Source: Chondrosia reniformis (taxonomy: Eukaryota; Porifera; Demospongiae; Chondrillida; Chondrillidae). From it: a stretch of DNA of 64,000 nucleotides. The position numbers were made by a program, and so were the translations under genes. The notes under the pieces were generated by a model. That model saw only the letters and a list, made by a program, of their open reading frames with translations, was not told the DNA's origin and did not search any database. The stretch spans positions 2,418,001 to 2,482,000 of the forward strand of contig OX359190.1 in the NCBI GenBank assembly GCA_947172415.1, written 5' to 3'. Of the stretch, positions 23,201-35,100 are shown one piece after another (position 1 is the stretch's first letter; each line of letters starts with the position of its first letter).

Positions 23201-25237
23201 GTTTTTGACTCGGTCTCAATTCAGGCCCAGTTTCTATGTACAATTAGCCCAGCTCCCCCGCTGCCTCTAAATGAGACCCGGCTTCTATGTACAATTAGCC
23301 CAGCTGCCCCGCGGCCTCTAAATGAGACCCGGCTTCTATACAGACTAATACAGTACATACAATGTGTATAATGATTTGAATTATATCAAATACTGTAGTT
23401 AGCTAATGATTCACTTCTGTACAATGAGAATGTTCAATAACACTAAGAATGAATGGTCAATTAATGGTAAATGTAAGAAAGTGTTTATATGGGAAGTGTA
23501 TATGTATGTATATATTTGTATTATATGTATATATATATATTTGTATTATATGTAGTAGAAATTGATTTTATTTGTCATCTTAATGATTTGAATTATGTCA
23601 ATTAAAAAGAAAATGGTCCAACACCTGCGTAATGGTTAGTTAGGATTTTAAAGTTAAGCTTATTTAATTGTGCTATAGAAATGCAATTGTGACAACTTAA
23701 AAGATCTCTTGTAAATCCTAATAGATATCATATATACATATATGAGTTATCAGGTTTCACTGGAGCTCCTTTAATCATTTTACCTCCTCACACCGATTTC
23801 AGTGGATTGATTACAGAGTTACTGTATCTTAGTTACGCTCTAGCTGCATACGTACGCCAAACACATGCATAGTTGACAAATTATTACGCAAATAGCAAAT
23901 GCTCTACCACTAAGCATCCTAAGTTGCATGGAGGTATTGTGCAGGTGATTGCATAATATATCCTAGGCTCAGCCAATCACATTCTATAGAAACCAATGCA
24001 TGCAGACCTTGTAGCTTTTCTGGGAAAATTAAAAGATTTGGCATACACACACACTTGATGTTAATTATATATCTGGCATGTTTTTGTAACAATTCTTAGT
24101 TGTATTCTTATTATTAATTGTTAATCGTTGACTGTTTTATTGGGTAAGTACTCCATAAATATAATTAGAAATAGAAAGTAGATAAAACTAATTAGTTTTA
24201 ATACAATGTAAATAATTGCATTCAAATACTATTCCGCACTCATTCACAATATTCCAATAATATTTTGTATTTAAATATGGTGTTGCTACATTGATTCATT
24301 GGTTTTTCTATTATTTGAAACCTTCCTAAGTGTTCCTACTAGTTGATTGCTTATTGAGTATTTGATGCTGTATCTTTCTCTTACTGTAAATCCCTTTAAT
24401 TTTGCGTCCCTATATTTTAGCGATTTGAGTATTTTACATCATAAAATGTCCTTATACTTTAATGATTTTGAAAATTAAATGAGCTTTAAGTACTAGTATA
24501 CTGAACAGTATAATAACAATAACAGTACTAGTATGACATACGATCAGTCAGTGATGGATCAGGTAGATATGGCTTGCTGGAAGTGCTCGAGAACCAGTTG
24601 TAGACTTTCTACTTGTGAGCTAGCTCCATGTGGCAATCACGTGATTAAGTAAAATTTTAACTAGCCATTAATTTTAGCAACTTGGAAGAAATCGTGAAAC
24701 TTGCGAAAATTATAGGACCACATAAATAAAGGGATTTACAGTATTATAGTAAGTTTTCATCTATTTTTTATACTTATGGAGCATTTAATTCATTCATTCA
24801 TTAACATTCCAAAAATATAATACGTTGTTGCAGTATTGTTTTCCTCTCTTGTTACTTCAGGCACCAACTTCACCCACTGGAATGTCACTGCCTATGATTT
24901 GATTGGCTACTGGTACCATTTCGTAATGTCCTGGCTTACCAGTACAGACCAAGTTGATTTGTGTGTGGTCGATTACAACACATTCAAGAATGACAAAAGA
25001 GGTCAACTGCAGCGGATTTTAAAGTTTTTAAATTTACCTTTTGAAGAAGAAAAACTAGAGTGTGCGTTGGGGGAACATGTTAGCCCATTCAAGGTCAAGT
25101 CTTCGGATAGGTACCTCGCTCAAGCCAATCCCTACACTTTGGAGCAAGCTATATACTTGAACAGATTTATCAGAACATTGGCACCGAGACTGGCGGATTA
25201 TGACATACCATATTACACATGGTTTAAATATGTGTAG
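17281..25237 (+). CDS. WSCD-like type II membrane sulfotransferase, 2 exons
   Basis: Exon 1 17281-18154 (donor GTAAGT) joins exon 2 24861-25237 (acceptor TTACTTCAG); the split codon restores Ser292 and the ORF is 416 residues plus TAG. Residues 12-29 form one membrane segment near the N-terminus, as in Golgi type II enzymes. The PAPS-binding loop is ASIPGSGNS at 191-199, with RYYIE after it. The 3'-phosphate motif is RAILLLRNPYAAILAEYNR at 258-276. Exon 2 carries the usual C-terminal block (WNVTAYDLIGYW, then VVDYNTFKND). WSCD proteins transfer sulfate to sialic-acid-type glycans; the acceptor here is unknown. The region between membrane anchor and PAPS loop lacks the Cys-rich WSC domains of vertebrate WSCD1/2. 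A poly(A) signal AATAAA lies at about 25283. Confidence 0.85.
22651..22810. repeat. Fold-back element, about 55 bp arms
   Basis: Left arm GAATTGGTTCCAATTTGAGC ... AAATTATTAGGAC is inverted on the right. The loop carries GACCCAGAGGTCTTCTTCAG, then GGGTCAAAACGTCC, the same motif seen by other fold-backs here. Confidence 0.8.
24382..24743. mobile_element. MITE, TIR TACTGTAAATCCCTTTA, copy 3
   Basis: Inverted ends TACTGTAAATCCCTTTA and TAAAGGGATTTACAGTA. It is longer than the copies at 4510 and 5856 because of an unrelated GC-richer middle (about 24530-24640). It ends about 117 bp before exon 2 of the WSCD-like gene. Confidence 0.75.
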
Positions 25238-25772
25238 AGGTGTACACATAGTGCAGTTACTATGCATATATATAGTGTTTTTAATAAATGAATCACAGAT
25301 ATACATAGATTATGCTATATGCATATGTTTTTATATTATATACTGTAAGTATGTACAGTATGTAGTGAATGTAAGTGTATGTATTTTAAAAAGTTTCTCT
25401 TCAATTAGATTGTAATAGTACAAAGTGTAATATTTTTCAGAATATCTAATTGATTTGTAAGGTGACAATTTATTATGAGAGGCGGCCATGTTTTTGGGCC
25501 ATCCTATATTATATGCTATCGTAAAGGGTTCAGTGCATGGTCCTAGGTTCTAGGTATAAGTCTTCATCCCTCTCTTTAGTTTGTGTTTCAATGGAAGTTT
25601 GCAATCATCGAACTTACCCGAACTTCAGCTACAGAAGAAATCCTTCTGTTATACTGTAACCTAGCTAGTATGGTCATTTTCTTGATCTGCAATTTCTACA
25701 CTAGCATGCAACTATATATATAGTACTCACTCACACAGGACATGCAGAGATATACCTGGTGTATATATTCGC

Positions 25773-26011
25773 AGGATCAAATTTCAGGTTTAATTATGGC
25801 ATGAAATCTATTTGAAACTTCTTTATACAGCCAGGTTTCAAAGGGTGCTCAAGTGCTCAAGTGCTCATGTACTAACAGATTAATTTCACGGGTGTCAAGT
25901 TTTTAACAGCCCCCTTTCCGAGTTTTATACATACTTTCATACCTTTTGAAACCTGGTAGTTCATTGAGTTTCAAATAGATTTCATGCCTTCTGAAACCTG
26001 AGATTTGATCC
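25773..26011. repeat. Fold-back with about 75 bp arms
   Basis: GGATCAAATTTCAGGTTTAA ... CCAGGTTTCAAAGG is inverted as CCTTTTGAAACCTGG ... GAAACCTGAGATTTGATCC. The centre contains a short CTCAAGTG direct repeat. Confidence 0.75.
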
Positions 26012-27139
26012 AATGTAGTATTATGGACTTACTGTACATATATACTGTTCATATATAAAGGCTATATGCTTATATAGGCTATATATTTCCTGTTTTGATT
26101 TATACTGAGCCAATTGCGTTTCTCAGCAAATCATACATGTAGGGATATCATATCTAATTATGCTATTGTTTTTATAGTAATTGAAATACAATATACCAGA
26201 AGAACCTAAAAATGTAAATTAAGTATTTCATTGAGGTCTATGAACTTATTAACTTAAGTAAAATGCTTTGATTCAATGATTGAATCAAAGCAGATCTAGA
26301 CCTCCTGAGATATATGTATACTAGAATATGAATAAAATTATTTATTTGTAATGTAGAAGTTTAATTATAATAACAAAAGTATTATGAATTACTCCTTGTT
26401 TTTAATTCTTTTTGCAATTACATTTATGTATAATTATATCTCTTAAGGATTTGATCAGACATGTTTGGTTAAAAGTTAGAACAAGTAGACATGATACATA
26501 AAATTCTGGTTTACGAAGATAATGTATGGTGAGACATATGAAGTGTCCATCAAAATTTAAAATAGCAATAGACATGCTTTATTAATATAGACATCTGTGA
26601 ATACTAACACCGAGTATTATAGCCTCATATATATCTTTTATTTTGATACAGTTACAGCAGTAGAAGTATAAAACCTGCATGATTCACAGAAGATCAAGAT
26701 AGAGAAAAAGATAAAAGAAGGAAGAAAAAACTCCTGTATCTTCATCCAAAGCTCTCTTCAGGTTTAGTTCCCCTATAGGCTTTTTTACAGAATAGGCATA
26801 GCATGTAGGAAAATGGTATCTTAGATTTTTCATGTGTAAGCAGTCATACTAACAGCTGCAGACTCTCATGCACGTATATACCTCCAAATTATTACTGTCA
26901 GCTCTTCTAAAGTTCATGTCTATTATACTGAGTCACATAGCTAAAAATACAAGTCATTCTATATAGATCTGACCCCAGGTTCACCACATTAGATAGGTTT
27001 CACTGTATTTCATGCATATTTTTAAGATATAAATATTTAGACTTCCAAACAAGAATTATGGCTATAACAAAAACAACAATATTTAAACAGAGTTTTTACC
27101 CACAAATATATATGCAAATTAGTCTGTATGTATAATATT
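26012..27139. other. Intergenic, no gene seen
   Basis: AT-rich; contains a minus-oriented repeat-A copy at 26685-26830 and a small perfect hairpin near 26268-26290. Confidence 0.45.
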
Positions 27140-27412
27140 GGTCTGACAATTACAGTTTAATGAGCTTCAAATTACAAAGTATACCAAACTGTTTATATTT
27201 CTTTATGCTACTTGAAAGATCAGGATTGCGCAAGAAGGACTGTGCATCAGCAATATTTCCCTATATACAATAAAGAAGAAACATTTATCTTTATTAGGGT
27301 ACCTCAGACAAAAGTTGTATATAAATCATGTATTTTGTCTCAGCAAAGACAATTTCATATATATATACTCTTTCATAGAGTTCTACTAACAAACTTTTTA
27401 CTACAATGATCA
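27140..27412. repeat. NLR 3' flank block, duplicated at 39665-39945
   Basis: Shares, in order and orientation, CAATTACAGTT, CTACTTGAAAGATCAG, TATATACAA(T/C)AAAGAAGAAA, ATAAATCATGTAT and CTACTAACAAACTTTTTA with 39665-39945. Confidence 0.7.
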
Positions 27413-27502
27413 TGCAAGGTATATATACATATACCCAATAACCGTGGTGTATTTGAGGGATGCATATATTAGTGATAATTAGAATGAATCCAGAACATTA
27501 TA

Positions 27503-27813
27503 TACCGTAATTCGGGAAATTTTCGTTGTTAAAATATTTTCGTGGTTGGCTGAAACCACGAAAATTTATCACACGAAATATTTTTAACAACGAATAATAA
27601 CACGTTGTACAATCTACATATATGTAAACACAACACAGCTGAGCACGGCCAAAATGGCTCTACTGTGATACCTGCAGCGCAAGGACGGTTTACTGGACCC
27701 AAAGGGCTCACTTTCGTCCGAAGTACCAGCAGCAACAATCGCTTGTGCGACCCAGACCACGAAAATATTTTAACACGAAAAATTTTCCCACGAAAATTTC
27801 CCGAACTACGGTA
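27503..27813. mobile_element. MITE, TIR TACCGTAATTCGGGAAA, copy 2, with extra internal segment
   Basis: Ends TACCGTAATTCGGGAAATTT and TTTCCCGAACTACGGTA; inner TTTTCGTGGTTGG blocks as in 13351-13557. About 130 bp in the middle (27610-27745, GC-richer) has no counterpart in copy 1. Confidence 0.8.
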
Positions 27814-28508
27814 ATACAGTTTTATTACATTACTAAAAGTATAGCATTGTGGAAATTAACCAACTAACATGGACTCGTTTTACAAATTATATCTTTACGT
27901 GAACAAAACTGAGAAATTAGAGTCCCTATATATAAGACAAAAGGCTACCCATTTAATACAAATATGTACTGTTACTGCTATTTTATCGATTTTAAATTGA
28001 ATTTTTTTGTGTAAAAACTTTCAAGAAGACAGAGATTACACATAATGACTACTTTTGACCATATATGGAGCTGTATATTTTGCAAAACCTTGTATAGCAC
28101 AGTACTATTGTTTATCTCGAGAACTAAAAGGAATGGAGTACTTGTTAACCAGCTTCCACTGTATAGTGATATAATTTAATGATAAAAAGCAAACATTCAT
28201 AATGTACATTCAACTTATTATTAGAACACTTCATTAGGTGAAATGATATTGAATCATTAGTGCCTACATGTAGATTGAAGAATAAAACTGTATAAGGATG
28301 ATAAGCCACATTAAGATGCTGTCAAAACTTTCTGTGTGGTTCATAAGAATTAACAAGTTCAAAATGTTATATAAATTCCTTTAGAATGTGTGTAATGAAG
28401 GTGTATTTCCAAGCAATTGATGGTTAAATCGGTTTGGATCTCTTAAATTGTCAGTAGTATATTTTGATAATTTTTATTGCTCAAAACAAGCATTATATTC
28501 AACGAATA

Positions 28509-29181
28509 CAGTGGAACCTCTCTATAACGGACATTTTGGGAATTGAAAGAAAGGATGTTATACAGAGGCTATATGATAAACCAAAACTATTATAACAGTT
28601 ATTACAATAATAGTATATAATGTTATGCTAAAGAAAACAAGATACCATAGAAGGTTAGATCCTGCCAAAAAAGTGTCCAAACTTGTTTGACTTTTACTAC
28701 TGTTAATACACAAAGTGGTAACTACATCCAATAGCTAGTCTCGTTCGCGTCCTCGTAATGCCAAATTGAAAAAGGAGGCATGACGGCGTCTTGTCTTGTG
28801 AACGTGAACCAGACCCCTGGCAGTTCTTCGAACCTTTCAGGGGTGTGGTTCACGAGGTTAGACGGCCGTGGCACTAAATGAGTCTAGATGGTCACAGGAA
28901 GGGTGTTAACTAGTCGGCACATTGGCACAGAGTTAGCGCAGAGTCGTGCGATCTATCATTATATAATTCATTTTAATACGATTTTACATCTTGTTCCGTT
29001 TCATAGAGGTTTTATTGGGACTATATCATTTCTTTTGCGTTCGTTATACAGGATATAGAGGTTTTGTTATTCGGAGGTTACGTAAGTATGGAATCCTATG
29101 ACAACTATTCGGGCCACAGAAAAATGTCTGTAGTAGAGAGGTTTCCACTATTCGGGGAGTCCGTTATAGGAGGTTCCACTG
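28509..29181. mobile_element. Tigger/pogo-like nonautonomous DNA transposon
   Basis: Left end CAGTGGAACCTCTCTATAAC plus GGACA and right end TGTCC-less GAGTCCGTTATAGGAGGTTC plus CACTG are inverted, flanked by TA on both sides. CAGTGGAACCTC termini with a TA target are typical of pogo/Tigger elements. No transposase frame remains. A nested hairpin (GTGAACCAGACCCCTG / CAGGGGTGTGGTTCAC) lies near 28801-28855. The element ends only 8 bp before the NLR stop codon. Confidence 0.75.
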
Positions 29182-29188
29182 TATTAAT

Positions 29189-32100
29189 TTACGAACCTTT
29201 AATATTGATTATTAATCTGGTCCTTGGTCTTTCACTTCTAACTTGATCAATAAATCGGTCCACTTGATCTGTTTTGTCACCCATTTTCAGCATAACACTC
29301 CTCAATACACTATTATCCAACACTCCTTGTAGGATGGGTACAGCAAGATGGCTAAATTTAGTCTCAATACACTTGATAGTTAACTTTACTAGTGCTGTGT
29401 TGTTTTGAATACTCTCTTGAACTGCTTTCATGCCTTCTGCAGTAACATCATCCTGTAAAGTGTTATAGAGGATCAAACCATATATTTGTGTTACATAATT
29501 CACTGTACCTACGTACCGCTGATGATTCAGTAAAACTTTCAATGAACAGTTCCTGTAATGTTGTATTATCCCGGAGTCCCTCACTTAGTAAAGTAGCAAT
29601 GTATCCAATTGAAATATTGTAGCTATTAGCAACTGTCAGCTTCCTTAACTTGTTGACCTTCAAGTGGCAACTTAGTCCTGTATGTACAGAGCTATATCAA
29701 CATCCGCTTTTCAATTCATAATATACGTAGAACAGAAGTATACCTTCAAAGTCACAGAATGCCAGTTGCACCTCTTCCAGTGAGTTGTTTTTAGCTATTC
29801 CGCTTATTACAGCAGCTGTCACACTTGGGTATACCTTATACATGCTCAACTTTCTAAGTGAAGTGCTCCCAGCTAGTGCTTGTTCTACAATACCTGGAAA
29901 TTCTGGAGCCATTTTAGGTTCACCAAAGTCCTACATACAAAAATGAGTTATATAAATATAAATATTTCAAATGACAATAAAACTCACGGCAAAGCCATAT
30001 GATAGTTCTTCTAGTTTACCCAAACTGGTAAATATTGCACAATCTTCTTCTTCTAAACTCCCTCTAAAAATATAAAGTACTTGCATCATTCCTCTCCTCA
30101 AATGTGGTACTATTAGTTCAGTTAAATGTCTTCCTTCTATATAATTGGTTTTGAACATTAATAATAATATAATAAAAAGTACAGGATACCTGTATACATT
30201 ATTGACATGAAGTTGGCACTTATCCTTTTGTACAATTACCAATGCATATGTATTTAATAAACAAGTATTTCAAGTTTAAAAACTCGTGGGGCCACCGCCC
30301 CCCCGAATTAACTTGAACTACTTTGCCACTTCGTTGAGATTTAATAAAATATTCATAATCTTAACAATTGAGGACGCTTAAGTGTCCTGAACATTATAAA
30401 TAACGATGGAAAAGCTTTGTTAACTAAAGCTTCCTGAAGCTATATATGCCGCCATTTGCAAAAAAACGATGTATTGACGTTTAAAATAAGTGTTATAATA
30501 GTTGTGTATTAACTCATATTATATATATATATCTTTCTGTAACATGAAGCCATACAATGTAATCGGCAAATGAAAACAATATAAGGGCTGCCCCTAAAAT
30601 TACAATATACCTATATATGTACATTATTGACATGAAGTTTGTATGGATCATACATTTACGTACACCATAGACAATTAGAGTCTTTATAATAGACTATCAT
30701 GAGTGTTCACCTTGTATATGTGCACTGATTCTCTTCAATGCCACCTCTGCACCAAGTGTACCTTTGACCAAATCTTCATCACAATAATGGAGTGAGATAT
30801 GTTCTAAGCATTTCATTTGCTCAAATCTTTTTTTCAATTCATAAATGCTATCCTATATATATATACACAGTATAATGTGTATTATGATTAATAATTTATA
30901 ATTATATACAAAATATTCACCCTTAAAATTTTTACTGTGCCGTTAACATTTAGAAACCTCTTTGTAAGGTCTTATATACGTATACAGTGCAGTCCACATA
31001 ATTTGTATCCGGTTCATTCAAAATTTTGCGTAATTAGAAGAATCCGTATATTCCCTGTATTTCAGTAATACAAAATTTTCGAACGGACAATTTTATTTAG
31101 TTTGAAAAATAGCTTTTGTTTCACCTTAATTTCTAGAATGAAAAGAGGCAGCTACTAATCTTTATCCATAAAGAAAAGGCTCGAAAAAATAGTTGACCAC
31201 TTTGAAGCTTAGTCTCGCGTGGCCCAGACCACTATTTCGCATAATTTTGCCGACTGTGTGACATCATCAAGAAAATGTGGAGGTGAAATAGCGGGACTGG
31301 ACTATGCGAGACTAGTTGAAGCCACAATCTTTGACTGTATGCGCAATTTTTTGACACGTATACACGTCCCGCATTCTTTTAACCACAATGTTTACTTATT
31401 CCCGATATACGGGACTTTACTAGACAGTAACTACTAATGCCAACAGTACTTATAATTGACTATTATAACTAATTTTCTTTCAGTAGAAATTGTGTTTATT
31501 ACATAATATTTGATTTTGATAAAATACTGACAATTCAAATTTTCACCTACGTAATTCAAATTTTTGATAATAAATTCTGAGATTTGAATTTTGTATGTGG
31601 ACTATACTGTATATCAGTAACTTTTAATGAAAATGTGGTCGCTATACATGGGTGGTTGCTTTTACAGCTTGCAGCTGACCATTTCATAACACTTACTAAA
31701 TCTTCACATTCTGAGAGTTTGAAGCATTCTAACTCAAGTTTGAGCAGTTGAACTTGCGTTTCCAATAATCTCAAGAAAGGCTTCAGAGGAAGGTCTGTCT
31801 TTGGAAAGTGTTTACCTGAAAGTTCCAAAGACTTTTGTTTCTTATACTTCATCAAATGTGGAATCATGTCTGCAGTCACTAAACATGAGAAATATAACAA
31901 ATAAATGATATATTAATTTATTATTATTATTATTATTGTATATATAATTTATCCATATTATAGTATGTACTAAAAGTAGTGATACCTCTAGATCTCCTCC
32001 AATATATATTTGAAGGTGAATCACTCAACAAGGCAAGTGCTAGAATGTTAATAAATCACTCATTAAAAACTCAATCCCTGGTAACTCCATGTTAAATTGA

Positions 32101-35100
32101 TTGAGTGAAAGAGTCATCATAATTGAGTTTAAGGCAGTTTTGCATTGATATTTCTTCAGATCATATCTTATATACAATGCCATCATATTTCCTTCTGATC
32201 CATTTGATTGCTATCCATGCAGTTTCTTTCCTTGTCATTCCTTTATTTGTCACCTATTTACTTGCCTCACTGAGTGATTTCTCCCTCGAATCTGATGAGT
32301 GTAAGTTACTTTTGGCATGTAAAAGTATATAAAATGTAGACTCAACACAGATTATATGTTATGTATATGGTCGCTGAAGAAGACCTTCAGGGTCGAAATG
32401 TCTGACAACAAAAAAGACAGAACAAAACTTTGTCTTTAGAGTTGAAACATTATCCTTTCAAAAGATTATACGTATGTTACATTTGGAATTTACATGAAGT
32501 CAAAATGAACAGCTCTTAAACCTGACCAGCTTTGTATAAATAGTTATAAAATTTGCAAAAAGAAAACAAAATGGCTGATCATGGAAAGTGCACCTCTTAA
32601 AATACCAGTCATCAGCCTAAGCAGCCAGTGTTAAAACATTGCCTGATGATAGCAATTCTTTAAGATTGGCTTTAGATCTTAAAGTTCCCCTATTTTTTTC
32701 ATTGATGATCATCGTTGACTTCTCAGCACAAATTGCAAATTGCTGTTTTGAATAAGATATGGCACAACAATTTGCCTACATGTAGCTATGTGTATAAAAA
32801 AGCGTATATTTCCCATTGGCAGAATGTTTTGCAGCAAACTGTTCTGTTCGGCATTTTACTAACACCTGCAAATTTCAGACATGCTGCTACTTGTTGACAA
32901 AGCCAGTTAAACCTCTTCAGCACTTCAAATATCACTTACATTAACCTACCTCTATCTATATGCAAATGCAATTCCTCCAAATTGTTGAAAAGATGGTCAA
33001 GACCTGGTAAATTTGGCATTACTACTGCAGGGCTAGAGTTACCCTATAAAAATCATATATCAAATGTTTTAGTAAAACCATTGGTAGTTGAAATTAAAAA
33101 CTTAACAAAATAGGTAAATATATTGTATAACTACGTACATCATGGCATAAAGAACTAACATGTAAGGAAACATTCAATGACTTCAGATGAGTTAGCTGTT
33201 TGAACAGTTTTGCTAGATTCGCTGTATCATCTAAAAATAATGGGAAAATAGACTATTATATCTCACAATCACACATCCTTAACTTGTCAAATTTATCTTT
33301 GGGATGGTACATCCTTCGACTTTTGAGCGTTTAAAAACGCAGTTGGTTTTTCGATTCTTGGTCAAACGTTTCGACCCTGGGGGTCAGTCCATCCCAAAGA
33401 TAAGTTCGACGCAGTTATAAGGAATCCTTATTCTATTGTCAAATTTAACTTGCAAGGCAATTATGACTGGTACCATCTACATGCAGTAACTCATTTCATT
33501 GTGGAAAATGCAAGTTTAAAAAAGGCATGCATTGCAAATGCAGGTCTCCATGGGGACTGTTGTGGGCATATACCACACACTCAAGAATCTACTGTAACTT
33601 AATTTAGAATCTATAACGTGTATATATATATATATGGTGAAGTTGGCTGCATGCTTACAAAAAGTATTACTAAAATCAAAGCAATTACATGTAACTCAAT
33701 ATGGATTCAGATTATTTTCTTAATGCATCTGTAAACTCATTAGTAAAATCTCTAAGTTGTAGTAATAATAATCACTTTAAAAAAAGTAAGCAATAATTTG
33801 ACGTGTACTGTGTTTAAAATGTGAAAACGATTCAAGCGGAAAATTTTGAATTCATTTAGGTAAATAAGTTGTAAAATTCATTGAAGAATTAAGATTCCAG
33901 CTGTAAAAAGGTATTAAAATATTACTTTGGGTACATATACGTCCCTTTTGGAATCAAAGTACATGAATTAACTTCTTACCCTTTGTAATCCACTCCAACT
34001 GAAGAGCTGTTATGGACTTGGAGTACGAGATAGCTGAGATAGTTGAGGGTATCTTCTCACTAAGCTGCAACTGAACTCTTACTGGAGCAGATGAGGCATG
34101 ACAAAGAAAAGACTCAGCAGCTTCATTATCATAGTGGTATTTATCAACTGTTACTTCAGGTCCTGTGCAGGAAACAATTTGCTGGTGGAAATCTTCAGGA
34201 TATATTAACTGGGGACAGCTCTCCTTTGGTCTAGCTTCTCTGAGGAGACGACACAGCTGGAGTAGTGGGGTATAATCTGAGAAGACAGGATTGGTTCCTT
34301 TGAGTGCATCCAAGAGGTTTTGTTGGAGATCTTTGTTGTGTAAGCCCCCTAAACCAGCATAGAACAGGAACACTCTCTCATACTTAGGGTCTGCAGTCGC
34401 TAGATACCACCTGTCAAATTCATCACATTGAACTGTGAACTTCTTCTGTATGATTTGGTCAATGTCAACTCCATCTGTGATCCATCCTTGTAACATAGCA
34501 TAGGCAGCCATGAATTCCTGAAAGGTCTTGTGAACAAAGTAACAAGATGGAGTCACTTTGCGAAGACCACCCTTTGCTTTGATGCAACTCATCAGACCAA
34601 GGCGATCCTCTTCTGAAAGCTTTTCATCTGAAAAGATCAATTCATTCTCGACAATGCCTTTCAAAGCTAGCTCACACAGGTAGCAAAACCTATCCCCAAC
34701 ATCAGGATGCTGCATAATGTCCTCCAGAGTGGCTACCTCATCTTCTTCTTCATCATAGTCGTCTCCTTTCTTCCTCTTCAAGTGACGCTGAACAGCAAAG
34801 CAGATGATGTGAATATGAAGTGCTGTTTCTGTATCAGGAACATCTCTACCAACATAGCAAATCATTAGTAGAGTTAGGGGTATATGGCAAAGGCTTTTGA
34901 TTGAAGGATATTTCTTAACCAGTTCTAGCATCTTGTCAGCTTGAGATGGAGTATCCTTGTAATAATTCCGCACAAAGAGTTTGATCTTTTCATCATCTAA
35001 TCCATTGATGGTGATACGACGATTGATCAGGCTCTGCAAGGAGTAGGATGCAATGGGACGAGAAGTGATGATAAAGGAGGATTCTCGAAACTGCTTGCCA

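Larger units (their letters stand above)
18155..24860 (+). other. 6.7 kb intron of the WSCD-like gene
   Basis: Contains fold-backs at 18479-18575 (arms GAAGTTTATTGA / TCAATAAACTTC), 22095-22230 (22 bp perfect arms TTACAAGTTATATATCTACA plus CT) and 22651-22810 (arms starting GAATTGGTTCCAATTTGAGC). It also has a duplicated GC-rich unit at 23215-23342 and a MITE at 24382-24743. No internal exon is needed, since exons 1 and 2 join within a continuous conserved block. Confidence 0.7.
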
